A stretch of DNA of 64,000 nt from NCBI GenBank assembly GCA_963797085.1, contig CAWCOA010000004.1, positions 186,001 through 250,000 of the forward strand, read 5' to 3'. A model generated the notes under the pieces. The model searched no databases. It saw only the letters and a list, made by a program, of their open reading frames with translations, and was not told the DNA's origin. The stretch is from JASJBU01 sp963797085. Lineage in GTDB: Bacteria > Pseudomonadota > Gammaproteobacteria > Chromatiales > Chromatiaceae. Below, piece after piece: positions 44,816 to 53,180 of the stretch. The number at the start of each line of letters is the position of its first letter. The first letter of the stretch is position 1. The position numbers and the translations under genes were made by a program.

Positions 44816-45256
44816 CTAGAGCTTAAGCGACAACACCAGCGCATCCTCCCTGCCCCGAACTGCCGGGTAATAGCCCTTTCTTCTACCCACCTGCGTAAAA
44901 CCAAGCTGCTCATAGAGGCGCAATGCCCGGAGATTCGAGACCCGCACTTCCAGGAAAGCGGTTTCCGCCCCATGCTGTCTGGCTAAACTAAGCAAACGGC
45001 TGATCATTTTCCTGCCCAATCCATGTCTCTGCCAGTTCGCATGGGTACAGACATTCAGGATATGGCACTCATCTACTGCCACCGACATCACACCGTAGCC
45101 GATGACTGTTTCATCCAGGGTAATCACCCAGCAGCAGTAACCAACCCTCAAACAATCCTTGAAGATGCCCAGGGTCCAGGGGAAATCGTACGAGAGTTCC
45201 TCGATGGCCAGAACCTGCTGTAGATCCTCCTCTTGCATGGGCCGAACACACAACAA
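44816..45256 (-). CDS. rimI: Ribosomal-protein S18-alanine N-acetyltransferase
   Basis: GNAT acetyltransferase, 146 residues, normal for RimI. LNVCTHANWQRHGLGRKM holds the acetyl-CoA loop (RHGLGR), and LEVRVSNLRALRLYEQLGF is the C-terminal RimI signature. It follows the uracil-DNA glycosylase gene by 20 bp, so the two share a transcript. Confidence 0.92.
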   Translation of the reverse strand: MLCVRPMQEEDLQQVLAIEELSYDFPWTLGIFKDCLRVGYCCWVITLDETVIGYGVMSVAVDECHILNVCTHANWQRHGLGRKMISRLLSLARQHGAETAFLEVRVSNLRALRLYEQLGFTQVGRRKGYYPAVRGREDALVLSLKL

Positions 45257-45276
45257 CGGGGCATTTAGCTGGGCGC

Positions 45277-46074
45277 TTATTGGATGCCTCCCTGGAGCGC
45301 GGAAAGGGCGAGCTGCAGATCATCCCAGGACTTGCCCTTCTGTTCCGGCGAACGCAACAGATAGGCTGGATGATAGGTCACGACCAGAGGAATACGGCTG
45401 TCTCCATAGGGATGGACTCGACCCCGCAGCTTGCCGACCGGGATATCGGTCTTGAGCAGATTCTGCGCGGAAATCCTGCCCACCGAGAGTATCGCCCGGG
45501 GCTGGATCAGCTCGATCTGGCGCAGCAGATAAGGCTCGCATTTGAGCGCCTCTTGCGGCTCGGGGTCCCGGTTGTTCGGGGGACGGCACTTGAGGATATT
45601 GGCAATGAAGACCTGCTCCCGCTTGAAACCCATGGCCAGCAGCATCTCGTTGAGCAACTGTCCGGCGCGCCCGACGAAGGGTTCACCCTGTCTGTCCTCA
45701 TCCGCCCCCGGCGCCTCGCCAATGACCAGCAGATCAGCCTGGGTGTTGCCGACCCCGAACACGGTTTGCTTACAGCCCTGTCGCAGCCCGCAGGCCCGGC
45801 AGTTGCGGACCCGGTCCCGCAGGGCCGGCCAATCCATCCCGGAAACGGGACTCTCAGCCTCGTCATACAGCGGTGCGGGCTGCCAATCCGGGGGGACCTC
45901 ATCATAAGGAGGTGGGGAATCCATTACTGGCGGCACCGGGTTCGCAGGCAGGTCCTCCTGCTCGACGGCTTCAGCCACCTCAACCGGCGAGGCAGCGGCT
46001 CGGGGGAGATCACGGCGTTCCCACACCGTGACCCCCATCCGTTGCAGATATTGCCGGCGCAGCGTTTCGTCCAT
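45277..46074 (-). CDS. Family 4 (Fe-S) uracil-DNA glycosylase
   Basis: Removes uracil from DNA. About 265 residues: a variable N-terminal extension rich in Pro and acids, then NCRACGLRQGC, FGVGNTQADLLVIGEAPGA, GEPFVGRAGQLLNEML, NILKCRPPNNRDP, a later LKCEPYLL, and TYHPAYLLRSP. The four cysteines (two in the first motif, CRPP and KCEP) match the [4Fe-4S] ligands of type 4 and 5 UDGs. The ATG at 46074 is preferred; a GTG at 46092 would overlap leuA. Confidence 0.9.
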   Translation of the reverse strand: MDETLRRQYLQRMGVTVWERRDLPRAAASPVEVAEAVEQEDLPANPVPPVMDSPPPYDEVPPDWQPAPLYDEAESPVSGMDWPALRDRVRNCRACGLRQGCKQTVFGVGNTQADLLVIGEAPGADEDRQGEPFVGRAGQLLNEMLLAMGFKREQVFIANILKCRPPNNRDPEPQEALKCEPYLLRQIELIQPRAILSVGRISAQNLLKTDIPVGKLRGRVHPYGDSRIPLVVTYHPAYLLRSPEQKGKSWDDLQLALSALQGGIQ

Positions 46075-46081
46075 CAGCCGA

Positions 46082-47635
46082 TCAGACGTCACCTGTCTGC
46101 GGGTGGGCCTTTTGCATCGGTTCCAGGACCTTGTTCACCGCATTGATATAGGCCTTCGCCGAGGCAATGACGATATCCGTATCCGCCCCCTGACCGTTAA
46201 CGATGTGCCCGCCTTTTTCCAGCCTGACCGTGACCTCGCCCTGGGCATCGGTGCCGCTGGTGATATTGTTTACCGAGTAGAGCTGCAGCTCAGTGCCACT
46301 GTTGACCAGGGCCTCGATCGCCTTGAAGGCGGCGTCCACCGGACCACCGCCCGAGGCGCTGTCTGCAATCTCTTCGCCATCGATGCTCAATACCAGATTG
46401 GCGTGGGGAGTTTCACCGGTCTCGGAACAGACCTTGAGAGAGACCAGCTTGACCCGTTCATTCTCCGCCCGGGCACTGCTGGAATCGGTAACCAGCGCCT
46501 GCAGATCCTCATCGAAAATCTCATGCTTCTTGTCGGCCAGGTCCTTGAACAGGGAGAAGGCCTCGTTGAGCTCCTCCTCCGAATCAAAGGTGATGCCGAT
46601 CTCCTCCAGGTGGGTGCGAAAGGCGTTGCGCCCCGAGTGCTTGCCAAGCACCATGCGGTTGCGGCTCCAGCCCACATCCTCAGCCCGCATGATTTCGTAA
46701 GTCTCGCGGGACTTGAGCACACCATCCTGATGGATGCCGGACTCGTGGGCGAAGGCGTTGGCGCCGACAATCGCCTTGTTTGGCTGCACCGGAAAACCGG
46801 TGATATTGGAGACCAGCTTGGAACAGCTTACGATCTGAGTGGTATCGAGTTCGGTATGGCAGGCAAAGATATCCGGCCGGGTGCGCACCGCCATCACGAT
46901 TTCTTCCAGGGAGGCGTTACCCGCCCGCTCACCGAGACCGTTGATCGTGCACTCCACCTGCCGCGCGCCATTGTCCACCGCAGCCAGGGAATTGGCCACC
47001 GCCAGTCCGAGATCATTGTGACAGTGCACGGAGAAGACCGCCTGATCGGAATTCGGGATCTTTTCGCGCAAGACCCGAATCAAGTCGCCAAACTGATGGG
47101 GCATGGCATAGCCTACGGTATCCGGCACATTGAGGGTCGTGGCGCCCGCATCGATGGCCGCCTCGAAGATCCGGCACAGGAAATCGATCTCGGATCGACC
47201 GGCATCTTCGGCAGAAAACTCCACATTATCGGTATATTGCCGGGCGCGTTTGATGGCATGCACTGCCTGCTCCACCACCTGATCGGGATTCATCCGCAGT
47301 TTATGCTGCATGTGGATCGGCGAGGTGGCGATGAAGGTATGGATGCGGGCTGAATTGGCTCCTTTCAGCGCCTCCCCGGCACGGTCGATATCCTTATCCA
47401 GGGCACGGGCAAGCCCGCAGACCGTGGAGTCCTTCACGGTATTTGCAACCGCCTCTACCCCTTCAAAATCACCCTGGCTGGCGATGGGAAAACCGGCTTC
47501 GATCACATCCACCCGCATCCTTTCCAGGGCCTTGGCGATCCGCACTTTCTCATCCTTAGTCATCGAGGCGCCCGGACTCTGCTCCCCGTCACGCAGCGTT
47601 GTATCAAAGACAATCAATTGATCTGAGTTGTTCAT
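46082..47635 (-). CDS. leuA: 2-isopropylmalate synthase
   Basis: Condenses 2-ketoisovalerate with acetyl-CoA, the first step of leucine synthesis. 517 residues. FDTTLRDGEQSPGASMT, VHCHNDLGLAVANSLA, GLGERAGNASLEEIV and the C-terminal regulatory domain (LKVCSETGETPHANLVLSIDGE) are typical. A leucine-rich leader peptide and alternative stem-loops lie upstream (separate entries), so expression is probably attenuated by leucine. The enzyme itself is normally feedback-inhibited by leucine through the C-terminal domain. Confidence 0.95.
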   Translation of the reverse strand: MNNSDQLIVFDTTLRDGEQSPGASMTKDEKVRIAKALERMRVDVIEAGFPIASQGDFEGVEAVANTVKDSTVCGLARALDKDIDRAGEALKGANSARIHTFIATSPIHMQHKLRMNPDQVVEQAVHAIKRARQYTDNVEFSAEDAGRSEIDFLCRIFEAAIDAGATTLNVPDTVGYAMPHQFGDLIRVLREKIPNSDQAVFSVHCHNDLGLAVANSLAAVDNGARQVECTINGLGERAGNASLEEIVMAVRTRPDIFACHTELDTTQIVSCSKLVSNITGFPVQPNKAIVGANAFAHESGIHQDGVLKSRETYEIMRAEDVGWSRNRMVLGKHSGRNAFRTHLEEIGITFDSEEELNEAFSLFKDLADKKHEIFDEDLQALVTDSSSARAENERVKLVSLKVCSETGETPHANLVLSIDGEEIADSASGGGPVDAAFKAIEALVNSGTELQLYSVNNITSGTDAQGEVTVRLEKGGHIVNGQGADTDIVIASAKAYINAVNKVLEPMQKAHPQTGDV

Positions 47636-47727
47636 ATGGCTTCTCCAGCCCCGATGTCACTCATCGGTTGACATCAAGGTTAAAAAAATTCTGTATGTTT
47701 GGGATATCTGCTGTTGCGTGGATTACG

Positions 47728-47767
47728 GCCCCCGCCGGGGCGCATTGTCTGTATGCCCCTCAGGGCA
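47728..47767 (-). promoter_or_regulatory. Probable leucine attenuator stem-loops
   Basis: On the minus strand, TGCCC/GGGCA forms a first hairpin over the leader stop codon and GCCCC/GGGGC a second one. The 3' side of the first (GGGGCAT) can instead pair with the 5' side of the second (ATG…GCCCC), the mutually exclusive 1:2, 2:3, 3:4 pairing of classical attenuators. No U-run directly follows the last stem; the nearest T7 is about 40 nt downstream. Confidence 0.55.
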
Positions 47768-47867
47768 GTAGTCGCAGCAGCAGTGAATAGACTAGACTGG
47801 ACGGGCGCGCAACAGCCATCCTCTGGAGAGAAGAGCTAAAGACAAATTGTTGCGTGGTTGGAGCCAT
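47760..47867 (-). CDS. leuL: Leucine-rich leader peptide of leuA
   Basis: A short frame upstream of leuA ends with SLVYSLLLRLLP then TGA: six Leu codons in the last twelve, three of them consecutive CTG. Two starts are possible: ATG at 47867 (35 residues) or ATG at 47819 (19 residues, AGAGG directly before it). The stop falls inside the first attenuator hairpin. This is what a leucine attenuation leader looks like; it has not been recognised from a family match. Confidence 0.6.
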   Translation of the reverse strand: MAPTTQQFVFSSSLQRMAVARPSSLVYSLLLRLLP

Positions 47868-47966
47868 TTGAATATTTTCCATCGGTATAGACCGAATATA
47901 ACTCAAGCTTTCTGGAAATCCAACATTCTAGTATTCCTTTGCTATGACATTGAAAGAGTATCAGTG

Positions 47967-48755
47967 CTACGCCTCATTATCTCCACTACCCGGACGCCTG
48001 GATTTTCGCTCCCGCAGTTTGACCAGAGTGATCAACGGACCGGAAATCGCATAGGCCAGAAACAGCAGGAATAATATCGTCGGTGGATGGGTCAGGACCA
48101 CGGCAAAACCGAGCATCATGATGACCATTGCAATGAACGGCACCTTGCCGTGAAAATCGATCTCCTTGAAACTGTGGAAGCGGAAATTACTCACCATCAG
48201 CAGACCGGTAGCGGTAGTTAACAACGCTGCCCCCCAACTCACTGAAGTACCGGCAATTTCGTAGTCCACCCCCAACCAGACCCCACCGGCCATGATGGCT
48301 GCAGCTGAGGGACTCGGCAGGCCTTGAAAATACCGCTTATCTGCGACGCCGACCTGAGTATTGAAACGCGCCAGGCGCAATGCGGTGGCGGCGGTATAGA
48401 TAAACGCAGCCAACCAACCCAGCTTGCCCAAATCGGTCAATGCCCAACTGTACATGACCAGCGCCGGGGAGAGTCCAAAAGCGATCAAATCGGCAAGGCT
48501 GTCATACTGCGCACCAAATTCACTCTGGGAATTGGTCATGCGCGCGACCCGGCCGTCCAGACCATCCATGAGCATCGCCGCGAAGATCGCCATGGCAGCC
48601 GCTTCAAACTTGCCGTTCATCGATGCCAGAATGGCGTAAAAGCCAAAAAAGAGCGTTGCCGTGGTAAACAGATTTGGCAGCAGGTAGATGCCCCGCCGGC
48701 GTTTTTTTGTTTTATCCTGGTCGGATTCCATGGGATTGTCAGAATCTGTAGTCAT
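47967..48755 (-). CDS. pssA: CDP-diacylglycerol-serine O-phosphatidyltransferase
   Basis: Makes phosphatidylserine, precursor of phosphatidylethanolamine. 262 residues with about seven membrane segments and the CDP-alcohol phosphotransferase motif DGLDGRVARMTNSQSEFGAQYD (seen as DGLDGRVAR plus EFGAQYDSLADLI). A basic KKRRRG stretch precedes the first helix. This is the membrane-type (subclass II) enzyme, unlike the E. coli one. Confidence 0.92.
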   Translation of the reverse strand: MTTDSDNPMESDQDKTKKRRRGIYLLPNLFTTATLFFGFYAILASMNGKFEAAAMAIFAAMLMDGLDGRVARMTNSQSEFGAQYDSLADLIAFGLSPALVMYSWALTDLGKLGWLAAFIYTAATALRLARFNTQVGVADKRYFQGLPSPSAAAIMAGGVWLGVDYEIAGTSVSWGAALLTTATGLLMVSNFRFHSFKEIDFHGKVPFIAMVIMMLGFAVVLTHPPTILFLLFLAYAISGPLITLVKLRERKSRRPGSGDNEA

Positions 48756-49105
48756 TGTGAAAGGTTCGCAGGAATTATAACAGGCAGCGGCCGAGTTACA
48801 TTGTTACCGTTTTACGACTGAAATTTCCAATATTTCAGCATTCTGCCAATAAATGCCCAGTATCTGTGGGAGTAGAGGGTCACTGGTTGCTCAGCATCAA
48901 GATTGACTGGAATGAAAGTCTGATCCAACATGTTTTTGATTCAGCAGGGAACCGCTGATTCCAAAGTCGGTTTGATAACCGGAGAAAATGGCAAATTCCT
49001 ATTCTTTTGTCGCGCATCAATAGAAATGTAGCGATTAACAATCGGATCAGGGATATAGTCATCGCGCTTTTGTACATTATTTTTAGATTGAGGAGGATAC
49101 CTTTA
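48756..49105 (+). other. Intergenic region without recognised gene
   Basis: About 350 bases between the divergent pssA and SCP2 genes. No coding frame resembles a known protein. The right end carries GAGGAGGA, the ribosome site of the SCP2 gene. Confidence 0.45.
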
Positions 49106-49510
49106 ATGGCTGAACTTTTTTCCGCTGAATGGATGAATCAACTTAAGGACGCCTGGAATGCTGACCCGGAAGTCAAAGACAAACTGGCCGAGATAGGCTT
49201 CAATTCTGTCATCGCCTGTGGTTTCAAGGGCGACGACAAGCCCCTGGGTGTATTCGTGGTCGAGAACGGTGAATGCGTGCGTGCCGGCGATTATGCCGGC
49301 GAGGATATGGACTGGGATATGCGCGCATCCAGAGGCGATTGGATGAAATGGGTTGAAAAGGGCATCGGCATGGCCGGCATGGGCACTGCCTTCGCCATGG
49401 GCAAACTGAAGTTTCTGAAAGGTGATTTCAAGGGCATGATCAAGGATCCGCGCATGGCGGGGCCCTTTGTCAAAAGCTTTGGCCTGATGAAACAGATCGG
49501 CGCTGAGTAA
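49106..49510 (+). CDS. SCP2 sterol-binding-like domain protein
   Basis: 134 residues from the ATG at 49106, which has a strong AGGAGG site. The sequence (FSAEWMNQLKDAWNADPEVK, FKGDDKPLGVFVVENGECV, DYAGEDMDWDMRASRGDW, LKFLKGDFKGMIKDPRM) fits the SCP2-type lipid-binding fold. Role in bacteria is generally unclear; no biosynthetic gene is adjacent. Cytoplasmic, no signal peptide. Confidence 0.8.
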   Translation: MAELFSAEWMNQLKDAWNADPEVKDKLAEIGFNSVIACGFKGDDKPLGVFVVENGECVRAGDYAGEDMDWDMRASRGDWMKWVEKGIGMAGMGTAFAMGKLKFLKGDFKGMIKDPRMAGPFVKSFGLMKQIGAE

Positions 49511-49527
49511 TCAGACTGATTTAAGCT

Positions 49528-49557
49528 GGCAGTCACTGCATACCAACAGTGGCTGCC
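49528..49557. terminator. Hairpin between convergent genes
   Basis: GGCAGTCACTG and CAGTGGCTGCC pair over 11 bp with one G-U, loop of 8 bases, between the ends of the SCP2 gene and the antiporter. Not followed by a clear U-run on either strand. Confidence 0.45.
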
Positions 49558-49578
49558 ACTACGCAATTTCCCTGCGCT

Positions 49579-51018
49579 CTATTCGCAGAGTTTCTTGAAG
49601 CGCGCCTGCCGGCCGGCCTCTGGCCCCTGTCCCAATAATATTTTCAATAACGGCGGCGCTGCCAATGTAGTGACAATCACCATCAGCACCACGGCAGAAA
49701 ACATCGAGGTATCGATCACATTGAGGCTGATGCCGATCGATGCAAACACCAGACCTACCTCGCCTCTCGGCATCATCCCCACCCCAACGGCAAGACGTTT
49801 CTTATCTCCACCCAGGACGCCCAGCCCGGAGACGATCTTACCCAGCACCGCAACCAGGATCAGCGCGCCCGAGAGAATGATAACGTCCCAGTCCAGAAAG
49901 GTCTCCAGTTTGACCTGTATACCCATCAGGACGAAGAACACCGGCACCAGAATCGCTTCCAATGGGGCAAACAGTTCTTTGATGGAGTATTTATGCCGTC
50001 GATGATCGCCCCAGGCCTTGAAATGGCTGTCCAATAGCAGCAGACCGGCCGCAAAGGCGCCGACGATCGTCGCCAGGCCCACCAGATTTGCCAGCCAGGC
50101 CAGCAACATGACAAAGATGAACGGCACGAACAATTTAGCTTCCAGGACGTTCATGTTGCGCAGCAACCTGATCAAGCCCTGAATGATATGGGGACCGAGA
50201 TACAAGACACTGATGATAAACAGGCTGGCAAGCAGCATGGTACGAACAATCTCTTCGATCTCCACGCTGCCGGACACGACGATACCTGAGACGATGGCCA
50301 GCATCACCAGGCCAAGGACATCATCCATCACCGCCGCACCGACGATAATCTGCGCCTCCTGACAACGGTTTTGATTCAAATCCTGCAGGACCCTGGCGGT
50401 AATTCCGATACTGGTTGCACCCAGGGTAGCCCCGAGGAACATATGCTGGGCATGGGGCGCGTCCGGCGTCAACCACCAGGTCACCATGAAGCCGAGGATA
50501 AATGGCGCCACCACGCCGATGGTCGCGACCCGCAGTGAGTCGCCGCCTACCGAGCGCAACTCCTTGACACAGGTATCCAGGCCGACATGGAACAGCAGAA
50601 AGATCACACCATAACGGGAAAAGACATCCACCGCCTGCGCCACGGCGAGATATTCCGTGCCATGCGGGCCGCGGATAATCTCCAGGAAGCTGGCGCTGCG
50701 TTCTGCCCCCATCAATTCAGCCAGTGAAGTATCGACCGATGCACCGGACATGAACATCTTGGACAGTTCCGCGCAGGCCAACCCTTCGCGCAGCACACCC
50801 ATCAGATCGACTCCGAGAAAGTAAAGCAGGTTCCCCAGCAGCACGCCCATTATCAGTTCGCCCAATACCGAAGGCTGCCTGAAACGACGCGCAATGATGC
50901 GCCCTACCAACGCCGCAATCAGAATCAACGTTACGCCAAAGATCACCGGAGCGATGGGGTCTCCATGAGATACAGTAGCAATGGCTTGATCCGGATGCAT
51001 GATTGTTTCGCTTATCAC
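49579..51018 (-). CDS. CPA2-family cation:proton antiporter
   Basis: 479 residues with about a dozen membrane segments. Starts with conserved PSVLGELIMGVLLGN and includes LGATLGATSIGITARVL, then VVGAAVMDDVLGLVML-type motif (seen as IIVGAAVMDDVLGLVML); the adjacent Asp pair DD marks electrogenic Na+/H+ or K+/H+ antiporters of the NapA/KefB branch. No TrkA-N (RCK) domain is attached. A GTG start at 51018 or the ATG at 51000 are both possible. Confidence 0.88.
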   Translation of the reverse strand: MISETIMHPDQAIATVSHGDPIAPVIFGVTLILIAALVGRIIARRFRQPSVLGELIMGVLLGNLLYFLGVDLMGVLREGLACAELSKMFMSGASVDTSLAELMGAERSASFLEIIRGPHGTEYLAVAQAVDVFSRYGVIFLLFHVGLDTCVKELRSVGGDSLRVATIGVVAPFILGFMVTWWLTPDAPHAQHMFLGATLGATSIGITARVLQDLNQNRCQEAQIIVGAAVMDDVLGLVMLAIVSGIVVSGSVEIEEIVRTMLLASLFIISVLYLGPHIIQGLIRLLRNMNVLEAKLFVPFIFVMLLAWLANLVGLATIVGAFAAGLLLLDSHFKAWGDHRRHKYSIKELFAPLEAILVPVFFVLMGIQVKLETFLDWDVIILSGALILVAVLGKIVSGLGVLGGDKKRLAVGVGMMPRGEVGLVFASIGISLNVIDTSMFSAVVLMVIVTTLAAPPLLKILLGQGPEAGRQARFKKLCE

Positions 51019-51044
51019 TCAAGGCCTGACCGCGCCGGGCAAGG

Positions 51045-51821
51045 CTATTGTTTGATCCCCACACCTCGTTGCAACAGGTTCAGACTGAACAGGATCAGCG
51101 CAACAATGAAGGCGCAAATAATGAGTAAGGCCAAGCCGATGTTGATATCTGAAACCCCCAACAGTCCGTGACGAAATGCATTCACCATATAGAGCACCGG
51201 GTTGCCCAGGGACAGTGTCTGCCAGAAGCCTGGCAAGAGTTCGATTGAGTAAAAAACACCGCCCAGATAGGTCAAGGGGATCAGCACGAAGGTCGGAACG
51301 ATGGAAACATCATCGAAGGTCCTGGCGTACACCGCATTGATAAAGCCGCCCAAGGCGAACAGGATTGAGGTCAATACGAAAACCACCAGGGTCAGAGTGT
51401 AACTGTGAATGCTGAGATCGGTGAAGAACAACGATATCAGCGTCACCACGAATCCCACCAGCGTCCCACGCGCCACACCACCACTGACATAACCGGCCAG
51501 CACCACCCAATTGGGTACGGGGGCAATCAGCAACTCTTCGATGTAGTGCTGCAGCTTGGTACTGAAGAATGAGGAGACCACATTGGCATAGGAATTCTGT
51601 ATCACCGACATCAGAATCAACCCCGGCACGATAAATTCGATATAGCTGTAGCCGCCCATTTCGCCGATGCGTTCGCCGATCAGCTTGCCGAAGATGACGA
51701 AATAGAGCGTGGTGGTGATCGCCGGCGGCAGGATGGTCTGCATCCAGATACGGCTGAAGCGCAGGATCTCCTTGATGACGATGGTGCGGTAGGCGGTGAG
51801 ATAGAGCGAGCCGCGACTCAT
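51045..51821 (-). CDS. yadH: ABC-2 type transporter permease (YadH-like)
   Basis: 258 residues with six membrane segments and an IWMQTILPPAITTTLYFVIFG start, SYIEFIVPGLILMSVIQNSYANV in the middle, and IVPTFVLIPLTYLGGVFYSIELLP, all characteristic of the YadH/NodJ-like permease. Overlaps the ATPase gene by 4 bases, so the two are coupled. Substrate unknown. Confidence 0.88.
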   Translation of the reverse strand: MSRGSLYLTAYRTIVIKEILRFSRIWMQTILPPAITTTLYFVIFGKLIGERIGEMGGYSYIEFIVPGLILMSVIQNSYANVVSSFFSTKLQHYIEELLIAPVPNWVVLAGYVSGGVARGTLVGFVVTLISLFFTDLSIHSYTLTLVVFVLTSILFALGGFINAVYARTFDDVSIVPTFVLIPLTYLGGVFYSIELLPGFWQTLSLGNPVLYMVNAFRHGLLGVSDINIGLALLIICAFIVALILFSLNLLQRGVGIKQ

Positions 51822-52753
51822 GAGGATGCCGCCTGGGTAATTCTGGAGCGGTCCACCAGATCCATGAACAGCTGCTCCAGCCGGTTCTGTTTGTTGCGCA
51901 TGCTGAGCACTTCTATGCCCTGGACCGACAGCTCGGCGAACAGGCTGTTCACAGTCTGCTCGCGTTTCACCACCACCTCCAGGGTATTCGGCTCCACCAG
52001 TTGCATTGGATAACCGGCCAGTTGCGGTGCGCAGCTCAGTTCCTGGCGGATGTCCAAGACGAAGATCTCGGTATGCAACTGACTCAACAGTCGCATCATT
52101 GTGGTCTGTTCGGCGATCCGACCGTTATTGATGATGGCGATGTTGCGGCACAGGTTCTCCGCCTCTTCCAGATAATGGGTGGTGAGGATAATCGTCGTGC
52201 CCTGACCATTGATCTCTCGTAGAAAATCCCACATGGAGCGGCGGATCTCGATATCCACCCCCGCGGTGGGTTCATCCAGGATCAGCAGGCGGGGACGGTG
52301 CACCAGCGCCCGGGCGATCATCAGGCGCCGTTTCATGCCGCCGGACAGTGAACGCGCTTGAGTGGTTCGTCTATCCCAGAGATCGAGCCGCTTGAGACTC
52401 TTCTCCGCGCGGATGAAGGCCTCCTGCCGGGGAATGCCGTAATAGCCCGCCTGGTTGACCAGAATCTCCACCACCGGCTCCCATTGGTTGAAATTAAACT
52501 CCTGGGGCACCAGTCCTATATGCTGCTTGGCGGCTTCGCGCTCCCGGTCCAGGTCATTGCCGAAGATAGAGACCTGGCCGGAGGTCTTATTCACCAGGGA
52601 AGCGACAATACCAATAGCCGTTGACTTGCCTGCCCCATTCGGTCCCAGCAGGGCAAAGAAATCTCCCGCCTCCACCTCCAGACTGATTCCTTTCAGGGCC
52701 TCGAAGCCATTGCGGTAGGTCTTGTGCAGATTGTGGATGGAGAGTGCGTTCAC
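51818..52753 (-). CDS. yadG: ABC transporter ATP-binding protein (YadG-like)
   Basis: 311 residues. LLGPNGAGKSTAIG (Walker A), LSGGMKRRLMIARALVHRPRLLILDEPTAGVD (signature, Walker B; read as two adjacent motifs), and an H-loop in TTHYLEEAE. A C-terminal ~80-residue tail is normal for this family. Partner of the permease just downstream. Substrate not known. Confidence 0.9.
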   Translation of the reverse strand: MNALSIHNLHKTYRNGFEALKGISLEVEAGDFFALLGPNGAGKSTAIGIVASLVNKTSGQVSIFGNDLDREREAAKQHIGLVPQEFNFNQWEPVVEILVNQAGYYGIPRQEAFIRAEKSLKRLDLWDRRTTQARSLSGGMKRRLMIARALVHRPRLLILDEPTAGVDIEIRRSMWDFLREINGQGTTIILTTHYLEEAENLCRNIAIINNGRIAEQTTMMRLLSQLHTEIFVLDIRQELSCAPQLAGYPMQLVEPNTLEVVVKREQTVNSLFAELSVQGIEVLSMRNKQNRLEQLFMDLVDRSRITQAASS

Positions 52754-52973
52754 CGGAGCATTGATGAGACCAGAACAAACAACTCAGCATTGTACAGGTT
52801 CGGGGTCGGTGAAAGACAGAAATAATCCGGGAGATTACTGAGGAGCAATTCCAGGCAGCAACATCGGAGTTGTGGAATTGACTATTACGGGCTGCGGAAT
52901 CAGCGGATCTGATCCATCAGCCTGGCTTGAATTGTATGGCTGTCAGAAAGACTGCGGCGTCGATTGGGAAGTT

Positions 52974-53001
52974 GCAGGGGAGGAGTCGCCCCCTCCCCTG
53001 C
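52974..53001. terminator. GC-rich hairpin between yadG and the PKD gene
   Basis: GCAGGGGAGG and CCTCCCCTGC pair perfectly (10 bp) around an 8-base loop, 49 bp beyond the PKD stop codon on the minus strand. No T-run follows, so it is only a candidate terminator. The rest of this about 270-base gap shows no gene. Confidence 0.4.
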
Positions 53002-53049
53002 CGTGCTATCAAATCGGCTAACGGTTAATGCAGTTTAGCCTTTTCGATA

Positions 53050-53180
53050 TCAATCACGATCATCGTCGTCATCATCACGATCATCGTCATCATCGTCGTC
53101 GTCATCGTCATCGTCATCGTCGTCATGATCATCGTCATCATCGTCATCGTCGTCATGATCATCGTCATCTCACGATCACC
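53050..53180 (-). repeat. GAY microsatellite-like tract coding poly-Asp
   Basis: About 120 bases of almost pure GAT/GAC triplets with scattered CAT and CGT, giving a tail such as DDDDHDDDDDD in the frame that ends at TGA 53050. In the neighbouring frame the same bases read as Met/Thr repeats, an artefact. Trinucleotide slippage here would change tail length without breaking frame. Confidence 0.8.

Noticed and set aside
46028..47353. Long plus-strand frame opposite leuA and udg (441 codons)
   Set aside because: It is a mirror of the conserved leuA coding strand with no motif of its own.
53050..53180. GAT/GAC tract as a possible regulatory or CRISPR-like repeat
   Set aside because: It is a simple triplet tract that reads as poly-Asp at the end of the PKD gene.
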